In this document: one piece after another, positions 7,463 to 14,166 of the stretch | Layout of the letters: each line of letters starts with the position of its first letter | Numbering within the stretch: position 1 is the first letter of the stretch | Source: a virus | DNA: 29,124 nucleotides | Direction: 5' to 3' (one strand) | IMG/VR virus record: IMGVR_UViG_3300034010_000071 | Location: 1-29,124 of that record | Position numbers and translations under genes: made by a program | Notes under the pieces: model-generated | The model's input: the letters and a program-made list of their open reading frames with translations, nothing else | What the model was told of the DNA's origin: nothing | The model's database searches: none

Positions 7463-8329
7463 ATGAAAGTAATTAAACACGGGCGAAATGTCCACGAACT
7501 AAAGTTAGAAGGCAAATTAGTTCACGTAGCTATGTTATCAGACATACATTGGGACAACCCACATTGCGACCGCGACCTATTAAAAAAGCATTTAGATTTC
7601 TGCAAAGAGAATGACATTCCCGTAATAATTAACGGGGACTTCTTTTGTTTGATGCAAGGGCGAGGCGACAACCGACGCAATAAATCCGACATACGACCCG
7701 AACATAACAACGCGAGGTATTTAGATTCGATTGTAGAAACTGCCGTAGAATGGTTCGAACCTTACGCTGAAATCATTAAAGTAATCGGTTACGGAAACCA
7801 CGAGACCGGAGTAATTAAATTTCAAGAAACAGACCTATTAAGAAGATTCGTAGACCTACTTAACTACAAGTGCCAAACCGAAATACATACGGGCGGGTAC
7901 GGTGGTTGGATAATTGTTAAACAAAACTTCCATAGTAATTCAATAATTAGTACGAAAGTTAAGTATTTTCACGGAAGTGGTGGCGGTGGAATAGTCACAA
8001 AAGGAGCGTTAAACCTTACAAGGGCTTTAGAAATGTACGAAGATATGGACGTATTTTCGATGGGGCATATACACGAAAATAGTGGACGAAACGACCAACG
8101 GGAAGAACTGCATTTTCATTCGAAGCAAGGTTACTCAGTTAAACAGAAACCTATTCACCTTATGCTAACGGGAACTTATAAAGAAGAATATAACGACGGG
8201 TACATAGGTTGGCACGTTGAAAGAGGCGCACCCCCGAAGCCTTTAGGCGGTAGGATATTGAAAATAGAAACAAAAGAAGTTAATAACTCGTACGTTAAAA
8301 ACATAGATTCTTTCAAATTTCCGTTGTAA
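7463..8329 (+). CDS. Calcineurin-like metallophosphoesterase
   Basis: 288 residues with the full motif series in order: SDIHWD (Asp27, His29), NGDFF (Asp59), GYGNHE (Asn112, His113), a later FHGSGG histidine and GHIH near residue 200. These bind the two metals of calcineurin-type phosphoesterases. Substrate cannot be told: DNA, nucleotides, cyclic nucleotides or phosphoproteins are all possible. The gene begins at the base after the spanin stop and ends before an intrinsic terminator, closing the structural-lysis transcription unit. Nuclease-type members take part in DNA processing; a counter-defence role is only speculation. Confidence 0.88.
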   Translation: MKVIKHGRNVHELKLEGKLVHVAMLSDIHWDNPHCDRDLLKKHLDFCKENDIPVIINGDFFCLMQGRGDNRRNKSDIRPEHNNARYLDSIVETAVEWFEPYAEIIKVIGYGNHETGVIKFQETDLLRRFVDLLNYKCQTEIHTGGYGGWIIVKQNFHSNSIISTKVKYFHGSGGGGIVTKGALNLTRALEMYEDMDVFSMGHIHENSGRNDQREELHFHSKQGYSVKQKPIHLMLTGTYKEEYNDGYIGWHVERGAPPKPLGGRILKIETKEVNNSYVKNIDSFKFPL

Positions 8330-8352
8330 TTTAGCGCATAGCGTTTTAATTA

Positions 8353-8374
8353 GGGGGCAAAAGCCCCTTTTTTT
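8353..8374 (+). terminator. Intrinsic terminator closing the lysis block
   Basis: GGGGC at 8354-8358 and GCCCC at 8363-8367 form a five-base stem around AAAA, followed by seven T. CATAGCGT at 8337-8344 lies upstream, as before the terminator at 2910. It separates the lysis block from the early promoter at 8450-8480. Confidence 0.92.
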
Positions 8375-8449
8375 ATGTCTTGAAAACGCTTATAAATCAA
8401 GGGTTTAGAAAATAATTTGTTAAAAAATCAAAAAAAAATGTTAAAAAGT

Positions 8450-8480
8450 TTGGTAGATTGAAACTTACTATTTATATTTG
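8450..8480 (+). promoter_or_regulatory. Bacteroidota-type promoter of the early operon
   Basis: TTG at 8450-8452 and TATATTTG at 8473-8480 with a 20-base spacer match the TTTG/TAnnTTTG promoter of Bacteroidota. The bases that follow (TATATTTGCGTATAGTTA, 8473-8490) agree at 16 of 18 positions with the promoter at 14113-14142. Transcription would start near 8487, giving a leader of about 30 bases before ATG 8517. The rest of the 187-base gap after the terminator is AT-rich and shows no gene. Confidence 0.75.
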
Positions 8481-8516
8481 CGTATAGTTATTCACTAAAC
8501 AATTAAAAAAAACGCT

Positions 8517-8678
8517 ATGAAAACTTTTAAAATTGAATTTTTAGACAAAGATGGAAATGAACTTTGGACTTCATTAACCGAGCAGGTTAATTTGGAAGAC
8601 TGCCAACTTTACGCAGAACTATTATTTGCCAACTCGAATGTAAATGATTTATCTAACTATTTAATAACTGAATTATGA
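8517..8678 (+). CDS. Small early protein, unknown function
   Basis: 53 residues, beginning MKTFKIEFLDKDGNELWTS, acidic overall. It is the first gene after the promoter and its start lies in a 16-base leader (AAAACGCTATGAAAAC, 8509-8524) that is repeated exactly at 14159-14174 before another early gene. Its stop overlaps the next start (ATGA). First genes of early operons often act on the host, but no specific function is visible. Confidence 0.7.
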   Translation: MKTFKIEFLDKDGNELWTSLTEQVNLEDCQLYAELLFANSNVNDLSNYLITEL

Positions 8679-8770
8679 AAGACCCTTATGTTAACTCTAT
8701 TGTTAGTTTTTTAGCCTTGGTTGCTATGTACATTTTATCTTATAACCTTTTATTCTTAATAATATGTTAA
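8675..8770 (+). CDS. 31-residue single-span membrane peptide
   Basis: ATG 8675 overlaps the previous stop (ATGA) and the gene runs into the start of the next one (8764). The peptide is almost one membrane helix (SIVSFLALVAMYILSYNLLF). The two overlaps support translation. A role at the inner membrane, such as altering host envelope or excluding other phages, is possible but not supported by any motif. Confidence 0.55.
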   Translation: MKDPYVNSIVSFLALVAMYILSYNLLFLIIC

Positions 8771-9063
8771 TTACCTTAAACAAAAACAGAGAAACGGTTG
8801 AATTCGAATACTTCGACCGGTACGGGACGTGTGACTATCAAATCAAAGTGGATAAACACGGGGCTTACGAAATCGAATTAAGTAACATCTATTGTGAACT
8901 ATGCCACTCTGATTATTGCGAACCATACGAAATGAAGGAAGCCGAAATAGAAGGTCTTTACTATTGGACTTGGGAAGAATTAGCCGCTGAAGGTGTTTTT
9001 GATTGGTGGCAACAAATCGAAGACGATTGGCATAACTACGGATTGGAAAACGAAAAATACTAA
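8764..9063 (+). CDS. Acidic early protein, unknown function
   Basis: 99 residues, strongly acidic with many aromatic residues (ELAAEGVFDWWQQIEDDW). Three Cys within YCELCHSDYCEPY (about residues 43-55) could form a partial metal site. It overlaps the membrane-peptide gene by 7 bases. The acidic character recalls DNA-mimic or host-takeover proteins in general terms only; I do not recognise the family. Confidence 0.75.
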   Translation: MLITLNKNRETVEFEYFDRYGTCDYQIKVDKHGAYEIELSNIYCELCHSDYCEPYEMKEAEIEGLYYWTWEELAAEGVFDWWQQIEDDWHNYGLENEKY

Positions 9064-9065
9064 CG

Positions 9066-9254
9066 ATGAAAAATAATTTAATAGAACAAATTAAATGGTG
9101 GGTGCAGGATAAGGATTGGACACACCGAAACGGACACTTTAACTTTAACCATTATTGCAACGTAATACAAGCGAAATATGAAGACTTATATAATAACACA
9201 CTATTACCAACAGAACCCGAAAGCAAGGAGAAAGAAAACGATTTCGATTGTTGA
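9066..9254 (+). CDS. Small early protein, unknown function
   Basis: 62 residues rich in Trp, Asn and His (IKWWVQDKDWTHRNGHFNFN) with an acidic tail. Starts two bases after the preceding stop. The last 77 bases overlap another open frame starting at ATG 9178. No family recognised. Confidence 0.65.
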   Translation: MKNNLIEQIKWWVQDKDWTHRNGHFNFNHYCNVIQAKYEDLYNNTLLPTEPESKEKENDFDC

Positions 9255-9330
9255 AGCCTACGACACAAGACACGCTAAATTAGTGTTGGACATTTGGGAA
9301 AAATTAATAATAAATATAAAACAGATATGA
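9178..9330 (+). CDS. Overlapping small protein MKTYIITHYY, unknown function
   Basis: A 50-residue frame begins at ATG 9178 inside the 3' part of the previous gene and fills the otherwise empty stretch 9255-9326. The composition (MKTYIITHYYQQNPKARRKK, then TISIVEAYDTRHAKLVLDIW) looks like a real small phage protein with a beta-hairpin and helix, and its stop overlaps the next ATG (ATGA at 9327). Without this frame there would be an unusual 72-base gap in the operon. It was judged by eye only. Confidence 0.55.
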   Translation: MKTYIITHYYQQNPKARRKKTISIVEAYDTRHAKLVLDIWEKLIINIKQI

Positions 9331-9548
9331 CACCAAAAGAAAAAGCAAAAGAACTATTTAAACGTTATATTGAATTTACCCAAGAATGGGACGAATTAGA
9401 CGGGTACATAGTAAATAAATATAACGCCAAACAATGCGCGTTAATTGCTATCGAATTATCTAAAGAATTTATAACGGGAGATTTAGACGAATCATTTGAC
9501 AAATTTTTATACCTACAAGAAGTCGAACAAGAAATAAAAAAATTATGA
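9327..9548 (+). CDS. Small helical early protein, unknown function
   Basis: 73 residues from ATG 9327 (MTPKEKAKELFKRYIEF). An upstream TTG at 9294 is in frame but has no support, and the ATG overlaps the preceding stop. MTPKEKAKELxxxY followed by KQCALIAIELSKEFI is a pattern common in small proteins of Bacteroidota phages. The stop overlaps the next start (ATGA, 9545). Confidence 0.75.
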   Translation: MTPKEKAKELFKRYIEFTQEWDELDGYIVNKYNAKQCALIAIELSKEFITGDLDESFDKFLYLQEVEQEIKKL

Positions 9549-9943
9549 CACTTTACGAAAAGGCGAAAGACCTAATTAACCAACTTGAACTCGAAAAAAA
9601 ATGCAGAAAAAGACGATTCGTTAACCAACGAAGCTACCTTGTTTATTTTCTACGAAGACACGGTGCAAGTTATCCGTACATAGCAGAACTGCTAAAACAG
9701 AACCACGCTACTTGTATTCACGCATATAATAACGCAAGGTATTGGGAAAAGAAAAGCGACAAGTTCTATATGTTAGACACGGAGTTTTTAAGAAACGAAC
9801 TAAACAACTTTGAAATTAGCAGAAGTTTAAGCGACTTGTTTATAGATGTTTTGAACTGCGGAAGTATTAAAGAACTCGAAGCAATCCAAGAACGTATAAA
9901 AAGAAATGAATATAAAAACGAAAATAAACAAATATTAAATTAA
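9545..9943 (+). CDS. Protein with DnaA C-terminal-like helix-turn-helix
   Basis: 132 residues. Residues about 22-66 (RRFVNQRSYLVYFLRRHGAS, then YPYIAELLKQNHATCIHAYNNA) resemble DnaA domain IV: a helix, then a Tyr-containing turn, then the N-H-A-T-x-x-H-A signature close to the DHTTVIHA loop with which DnaA reads its box. The ATPase part of DnaA is absent. It could therefore bind DnaA-box-like DNA, either as a phage replication factor or to redirect the host initiator. It is the last gene of the early operon and lies next to the replication block. Confidence 0.65.
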   Translation: MTLYEKAKDLINQLELEKKCRKRRFVNQRSYLVYFLRRHGASYPYIAELLKQNHATCIHAYNNARYWEKKSDKFYMLDTEFLRNELNNFEISRSLSDLFIDVLNCGSIKELEAIQERIKRNEYKNENKQILN

Positions 9944-9948
9944 TTAGT

Positions 9949-9956
9949 TATATTTG
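9949..9956 (+). promoter_or_regulatory. TATATTTG -7 element before the candidate ncRNA
   Basis: TATATTTG matches the -7 element seen at 8473, 14135 and 17083. No TTG lies 18-21 bases upstream, so the -33 part is weak. Transcription would begin near 9961-9963, exactly where the folded RNA starts. Confidence 0.6.
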
Positions 9957-9960
9957 CAAA

Positions 9961-10053
9961 TGGTTCGTCTCTCACATTATAGAACCTTAAAGAAGTTACT
10001 AACCCTTGTAATGAAGTAGAAGTGAGAGCCTACGGAGTTGCGAGGGTTTTTTA
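9961..10053 (+). ncRNA. Candidate structured RNA with kissing loops and terminator
   Basis: About 90 bases between two genes. Hairpin 1: GGTTC (9962-9966) with GAACC (9982-9986), loop of 15. Hairpin 2: 12 pairs between 10001-10012 and 10037-10048 (three G-U), a 3x3 internal loop GAA/GGA that could form G-A pairs, then GTAG (10016-10019) with CTAC (10030-10033) and a loop of 10. Loop 1 contains CTCTCAC (9969-9975) and loop 2 contains GTGAGAG (10022-10028), a perfect seven-base complement. Hairpin 2 is followed by six T (10047-10052 including two stem bases), so it doubles as an intrinsic terminator. A -7 box lies just upstream. It may be a free small RNA or a leader controlling the 10073 gene. 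Confidence 0.6.
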
Positions 10054-10072
10054 TTGATTAAAATTTAGGCAA

Positions 10073-10693
10073 ATGGCTAAAGAAAAAAATGGGTTTGTAT
10101 TGTATTGCGATGTAATACATACCGCCGAAAAACTAACCGACGAACAAGCGGGTAAATTGTTCAAACATATTTTACGTTACGTTAACGACCAAAACCCCGA
10201 ATGCGATTTTGTAACTGAGATAGCCTTTGAACCAATTAAGCAAACGCTTAAAAGAGATTTAGTTAAGTACGAAAACAAACGAGCGCAGAATAAAGCAAAC
10301 GCAGAAAAGCGATGGAATGCGACCGCATCCGAACGTATGCCAACCGATGCGAAAGATGCCGTAAGAGATAGAGTAATAGTAAGAGATAAAGTAATAGATA
10401 ATAATACTATACCTTCTTGCGAAGATTTTATAGCTTATGCAGTTAGTCAAATTTCAGATATCAATACGGAAGAAGTTAGATTGAAGTACGAAAGTTGGAA
10501 AGTTAATAATTGGTGTACGAATGTAAAGGGAAAAGAAAAACCGATTAAAAATTGGAAGTCCACTTTATTAAATACTTTACCTTACCTTGGCAGAAAAAAA
10601 CCCGAAGAATTATCCGACGATATGAAGGCTTATAACTACGTTCAAAAAATGAAAAATTACATAGACACTAAAGATTACAGAAATGCTGACTAA
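10073..10693 (+). CDS. Replication initiator/helicase-loader-like protein
   Basis: 206 residues. The N-terminal about 70 residues (FVLYCDVIHTAEKLTDEQAG, then KLFKHILRYVNDQNPE) match a domain often found at the start of replication proteins in Bacteroidota phages. A basic and variable linker includes an 18-base tandem repeat (10361-10396) giving VRDRVI-VRDKVI. The C-terminal part (ESWKVNNWCTNVKGKEKPIK, then NWKSTLLNTLPYL) has the pattern of DnaD-like replication proteins. It overlaps the ATPase gene by 11 bases. A role in loading the helicase is inferred from this pairing. Confidence 0.65.
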   Translation: MAKEKNGFVLYCDVIHTAEKLTDEQAGKLFKHILRYVNDQNPECDFVTEIAFEPIKQTLKRDLVKYENKRAQNKANAEKRWNATASERMPTDAKDAVRDRVIVRDKVIDNNTIPSCEDFIAYAVSQISDINTEEVRLKYESWKVNNWCTNVKGKEKPIKNWKSTLLNTLPYLGRKKPEELSDDMKAYNYVQKMKNYIDTKDYRNAD

Positions 10694-11546
10694 ACAAGGA
10701 GATACTATTAAATACTTATTAGACTACAAAGAAGGGAAGATTAAAGAAGGGTTGGGGATAGGTTGCGGGTTAGATGACTACCTACGATTCAAACGCAAAC
10801 AACTAAATATTATTTTAGGACACGATAATGTCGGAAAAACATATTGGATTAATTGGTACTTCCTTGTATTGGCACTAAAACACGGATTAAAGTTCTGTTT
10901 ATGGAGCGGTGAAAACCAAAAGGGACAAATATTAAGAGACTTAATACAGATGTATGCGGGTGAACCATTTAAAAACCTAACTACTCAACAGATTCAAAGT
11001 TACCTTGGCTACCTTGAACAATTTTTTTACTTCGTGGATAACTCAAAACTTTACAAGCCTTTGGAACTTTTGACCATATTCGAAAATTCGCGGTGCGACG
11101 TTGCGTTAATTGACCCTTTTACGGGGTTAGATAGAGAAATGACATACGAAGGTAACTATACTTTTATGAATAAAGCCCGTGAGTTCGTTAATAGAACGGG
11201 TATGACTATCTATATTAACACCCACCCCAATACGGAAAGTGGACGAAGTGGCAACTTATATACTGAAGGCGATTGGAAAGGACATTTAAAGCCCCCATTA
11301 AAAGACCATATCGAAGGCGGGAAGGCTTTTCTTAATAGATGCGACGATATGTTTGTAATTCACAGGTTAATTAAACACGAAGAAATGAAGTATAAAACTA
11401 TGGTAGGAGTAGAAAAAGTAAAGGATATGGACACGGGCGGGAAACACACGGGGTTAAATGAGCAAGTTTTATGTAATTTTAACTACGGATTAGGCTTTGA
11501 AGTGTACGGTGTTAACCCAATAGAAGTAATAAAACACGGATTTTAA
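10683..11546 (+). CDS. RecA/DnaB-like ATPase, probable replicative helicase
   Basis: 287 residues. Walker A is GHDNVGKT (46-53), and DVALIDPFTGLD (139-150) is the Walker B region. THPNTE near residue 180 is at the sensor position of RecA-fold helicases. The order and spacing resemble the C-terminal motor of DnaB-type helicases without the N-terminal primase-binding domain. It immediately follows and overlaps the initiator-like gene. No polymerase or primase gene is visible, so host replication proteins would be needed. Confidence 0.78.
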   Translation: MLTKQGDTIKYLLDYKEGKIKEGLGIGCGLDDYLRFKRKQLNIILGHDNVGKTYWINWYFLVLALKHGLKFCLWSGENQKGQILRDLIQMYAGEPFKNLTTQQIQSYLGYLEQFFYFVDNSKLYKPLELLTIFENSRCDVALIDPFTGLDREMTYEGNYTFMNKAREFVNRTGMTIYINTHPNTESGRSGNLYTEGDWKGHLKPPLKDHIEGGKAFLNRCDDMFVIHRLIKHEEMKYKTMVGVEKVKDMDTGGKHTGLNEQVLCNFNYGLGFEVYGVNPIEVIKHGF

Positions 11547-11556
11547 ATTAAAAATT

Positions 11557-11850
11557 ATGGACGATTATACGTTAATTAAAGCAAGTGTACTTTTAAACCA
11601 CACTTTTACAAAGGTTCGAGTAAGTATTGACGAGATTAAAGAAAAACACCCCCATAGAAAAGACCTTATAGATTCAATGGAGCAAAGTTTAATCGATTTA
11701 AACGATGTTCGAAACGCTTACCATACCTTGGAGAAGGAATATAGGGCAGCTATGCAAACTTGTTTCAGACTTGAACGAATCAATTTAGAATTAAAGTTAG
11801 AAAACAAGGAGTTAAAAACGGAAATAGAAAGCCTAACCACGGAGTTATGA
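11557..11850 (+). CDS. Coiled-coil protein, unknown function
   Basis: 97 residues, predicted mostly helical. The C-terminal half (LERINLELKLENKELKTEIE) has clear heptad spacing of Leu/Ile, so a coiled coil or dimer is likely. It is in the replication block, after the helicase-like gene, and its stop overlaps the first small gene of the cargo cassette (ATGA). Function unknown. Confidence 0.75.
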   Translation: MDDYTLIKASVLLNHTFTKVRVSIDEIKEKHPHRKDLIDSMEQSLIDLNDVRNAYHTLEKEYRAAMQTCFRLERINLELKLENKELKTEIESLTTEL

Positions 11851-12020
11851 AAGATTTAGAAAATAAAATATTATTTGGAAACCTTAATTTAAAAAACAAA
11901 AAAGGTACATATATAAAAAAAGATTGTGTTTTTTGTATTAATGATATTGAACACAAAGGAGAAAAAATAATAAAAGTTTTAGATTATAAAATAATAGGAA
12001 CTAAAAATAAAACGTTATGA
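11847..12020 (+). CDS. 57-residue companion of the ABC-GNAT gene
   Basis: Starts by ATGA overlap with the preceding stop and ends by ATGA overlap with the ABC-GNAT start at 12017, so the two are probably translated together. The protein is basic (MKDLENKILFGNLNLKNKKG, later DCVFC). The DNA is markedly more AT-rich than the neighbouring genes, like the gene that follows, which suggests they arrived together. It could be a small partner subunit, but there is no recognised motif apart from the Cys pair in CVFC. Confidence 0.6.
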   Translation: MKDLENKILFGNLNLKNKKGTYIKKDCVFCINDIEHKGEKIIKVLDYKIIGTKNKTL

Positions 12021-13180
12021 AACAAATAGAATTAAAAAATAAAATCTTAAACGATAAATACACCGAGTATATATTTGAAGCGTTTGATATTCAAAATAAA
12101 GAAGAAACTTCAGTTAACATACCTATGAATTTTGGAGAATGCAAAACGTTTAATTGGAATATAGGTGTAATTTATGGTGGTAGCGGAACAGGTAAAACCA
12201 CATTATTAAAACAATTTGGTAATTTAGAAACTATAAATTTTGATAGTGAAAAAGCATTAATATCAAATTTTGATTGGTTAGAACCAAAAGAAGCTACGTC
12301 TTTATTGAGTGCTATTGGTTTAAGTAGTGTGCCAACTTGGTTAAGACCTTTTCACACATTAAGCAATGGAGAACAATATAGAGCAGAATTAGCATATAAG
12401 ATAGGAAAAGCAAATGAAAATGAAGTTGTATTAATAGATGAATATACTTCTGTTGTAGATAGAGATGTAGCTAAATCAATGTCTTATGCGTTGCAAAAAT
12501 ATATTAGACGATATAATAAAAAAATTGTTCTTGCTTCGTGTCATTTTGATATAATGGAATGGTTATTGCCTGATTGGACATATTCACCACTTAAAGGGCG
12601 TGTCGAAAGACACGAATGTCTTAGGCGCAGTCGACCAACCATTAACCTTTCGATATTTCGATGTAGATATGAAACTTGGAATATATTCAAACAACATCAT
12701 TATTTAACAAGTGATTTGTCTAAAAGTGCTAAATGCTTTATTACTCTTTATAATGATAAGCCAATTTGTTTTAACGCTGTTTTGCCTTTGCCAAGTGGCA
12801 CATTAAAAAATGCTTTTAGAATGAGCAGAACTGTTGTGTTGCCTGATTTTCAAGGCATAGGTATAGGTGGATTTGTTAGTGATTATATTGCAAGTTTATA
12901 TGTTAAAGATGGTAAAAGATTTTACGCAAAAACTTCTAATCCTGCTTTATGGAATAAAAGAGAAAATTCAAAAAAATGGAGGATTTGTGATATACAAAAT
13001 AATTTAGAAAAAATACGATTAGAAAATGAAAAGGGAGGACAACAAAGAAAAGTTAGCATAACTAAATCTTTTGAATATATTGGAGATGTTTCACATATAA
13101 AAGAAAAGGAGTTAGATATAATTAGATTTAATGCTGACGCTTGGAAAGATATTTCACAAAATCAATTAAGTTTATTTTAA
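12017..13180 (+). CDS. ABC ATPase fused to GNAT-type acyltransferase
   Basis: 387 residues. N-terminal ABC ATPase: Walker A GGSGTGKT (54-61), signature LSNGEQ (115-120), Walker B VVLIDE (137-142) with D-loop SVVDRD, and the switch His176. No membrane segment, so this is not a transporter subunit. After a linker (190-208) comes a GNAT domain: YETWNIFKQHHYLTSDL (218-234) and acyl-CoA motif A around RTVVLPDFQGIGIGG (271-285). AT-rich codon choice differs from the flanking genes. Phage Mu Mom, a GNAT-fold enzyme, modifies adenine in phage DNA, so a Mom-like DNA modification is one possibility; acylation of a host protein or tRNA is another. The fusion is seen; the role is inference. Confidence 0.8.
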   Translation: MKQIELKNKILNDKYTEYIFEAFDIQNKEETSVNIPMNFGECKTFNWNIGVIYGGSGTGKTTLLKQFGNLETINFDSEKALISNFDWLEPKEATSLLSAIGLSSVPTWLRPFHTLSNGEQYRAELAYKIGKANENEVVLIDEYTSVVDRDVAKSMSYALQKYIRRYNKKIVLASCHFDIMEWLLPDWTYSPLKGRVERHECLRRSRPTINLSIFRCRYETWNIFKQHHYLTSDLSKSAKCFITLYNDKPICFNAVLPLPSGTLKNAFRMSRTVVLPDFQGIGIGGFVSDYIASLYVKDGKRFYAKTSNPALWNKRENSKKWRICDIQNNLEKIRLENEKGGQQRKVSITKSFEYIGDVSHIKEKELDIIRFNADAWKDISQNQLSLF

Positions 13181-13695
13181 TGAAGTGCAAACAATGTAAA
13201 GTCGAATTTACTCCCGTTCGATTTAATCAAAAATATTGTTTAGAATCCGATTGCGTTCGTGTTTGGGTAGAAGTTGAAAAGGAAAAGCAATGGAAGAAAA
13301 AGAAGAAGATGCTAAAAGACGAACTCCAAACGCTTCCCGAACTTCTGAAATTAGCCCAAATAACCTTTAACAAGTACATACGACTACGCGATAAGGATAA
13401 ACCTTGCGTAAGTTGTGAAAAGCCGTTAGGAGCGAAATACGACGCAGGACACTATTTCAGTATGGGTGGACATAAGGCAGTAACTTTTGACGAAGATAAC
13501 GTACACGCCCAATGCGTAACGTGTAATCAATATAAACACGGAAACTTAATTAACTACCAAATAGGAATCCAACAGAGAATAGGCGCTGAAAGATTAATAG
13601 AACTACACGCCAAAGCCCACGAAGTAAAGAAGTGGACAAAAGACGAACTTAAAGAAATCATTAAACGCTATAAAACAAGAATAAATGAGATTTGA
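13180..13695 (+). CDS. ninG: NinG-like HNH-type nuclease/recombination protein
   Basis: 171 residues from ATG 13180, which overlaps the ABC-GNAT stop (TAATG). A longer in-frame start at 13141 lies inside the previous gene and is rejected. The N terminus has a zinc-type Cys set (MKCKQC, later YC and DC). The C-terminal half shows CVSC, AGHYFSMG, DNVHAQCVTCN, the Cys/His pattern of lambda NinG (Rap), a Holliday-junction-directed endonuclease. Phage recombination genes for annealing and exonuclease lie downstream. Overlaps the next gene by 11 bases. Confidence 0.85.
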   Translation: MKCKQCKVEFTPVRFNQKYCLESDCVRVWVEVEKEKQWKKKKKMLKDELQTLPELLKLAQITFNKYIRLRDKDKPCVSCEKPLGAKYDAGHYFSMGGHKAVTFDEDNVHAQCVTCNQYKHGNLINYQIGIQQRIGAERLIELHAKAHEVKKWTKDELKEIIKRYKTRINEI

Positions 13696-14092
13696 AACGC
13701 TTAAAGACCTACAAAACGAATGCGAGGCAATAGCGATTTTTTGCGATGAATACGATTTAAGTTGCAGAAAGTTGGACGAAAACGACATAGATTTTGAGTT
13801 ATTAAAAGACGAACGAATAATAGGTTACGCAGAAGTAAAAGGGAGAAACAAAACAATAGAAGAAGCCTACCCGTTACCCATAGCCGTAAGAAAGTTAGTT
13901 AAGCTAATGGACAAAAAGACGAACCCCGTAATTATTTGGAAGTGTTACGACGGCATTATATATGGCAAACTTGAAAAACTAAAGGGACAAATAAGAATAG
14001 GGGGAAGAAAACCCCGTGAAAATTCCTTTAACGATATTGAGTTAATGGCTTACTTTGAAAGGTCAAAAGAACTAATAGAAAAAAAAATTTAA
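13685..14092 (+). CDS. Unknown protein with possible PD-(D/E)xK-like core
   Basis: 135 residues. Residues 34-52 read from D-I-D-F-E to Y-A-E-V-K-G, giving Asp34/Asp36, Glu50 and Lys52 with the E-x-K spacing of PD-(D/E)xK nucleases, and EVK lies at the end of a predicted strand. Such a fold would fit its place between NinG and the ERF/exonuclease genes. The fold is suggested by three residues only, so I hold it as a possibility. Confidence 0.7.
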   Translation: MRFETLKDLQNECEAIAIFCDEYDLSCRKLDENDIDFELLKDERIIGYAEVKGRNKTIEEAYPLPIAVRKLVKLMDKKTNPVIIWKCYDGIIYGKLEKLKGQIRIGGRKPRENSFNDIELMAYFERSKELIEKKI

Positions 14093-14112
14093 AAAAAATT
14101 TATATCAAAGTA

Positions 14113-14142
14113 TTGCAGATTAAAAAATAAGTATTATATTTG
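14113..14142 (+). promoter_or_regulatory. Bacteroidota-type promoter, second copy of the early module
   Basis: TTG at 14113-14115 and TATATTTG at 14135-14142 with a 19-base spacer. The following sequence (to 14152) and the 16-base translation leader at 14159-14174 are shared with the promoter of the 8517 gene. Expected start of transcription near 14149. Confidence 0.78.
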
Positions 14143-14166
14143 TGTATAATTAAAAACGAAAACGCT

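Noticed and set aside
9961-10053. Candidate RNA as a purine-type riboswitch
   Set aside because: Purine riboswitches also have a loop-loop contact, but they need a closing stem joining both hairpins in a three-way junction; no such stem is present.
13141-13179. Upstream start for the NinG-like gene
   Set aside because: It lies in the end of the ABC-GNAT gene; ATG 13180 forms a TAATG junction and gives the normal MKCKQC start.
14140-14166. Upstream start for the gene ending at 14469
   Set aside because: It would begin within the -7 promoter box; the repeated leader supports ATG 14167.
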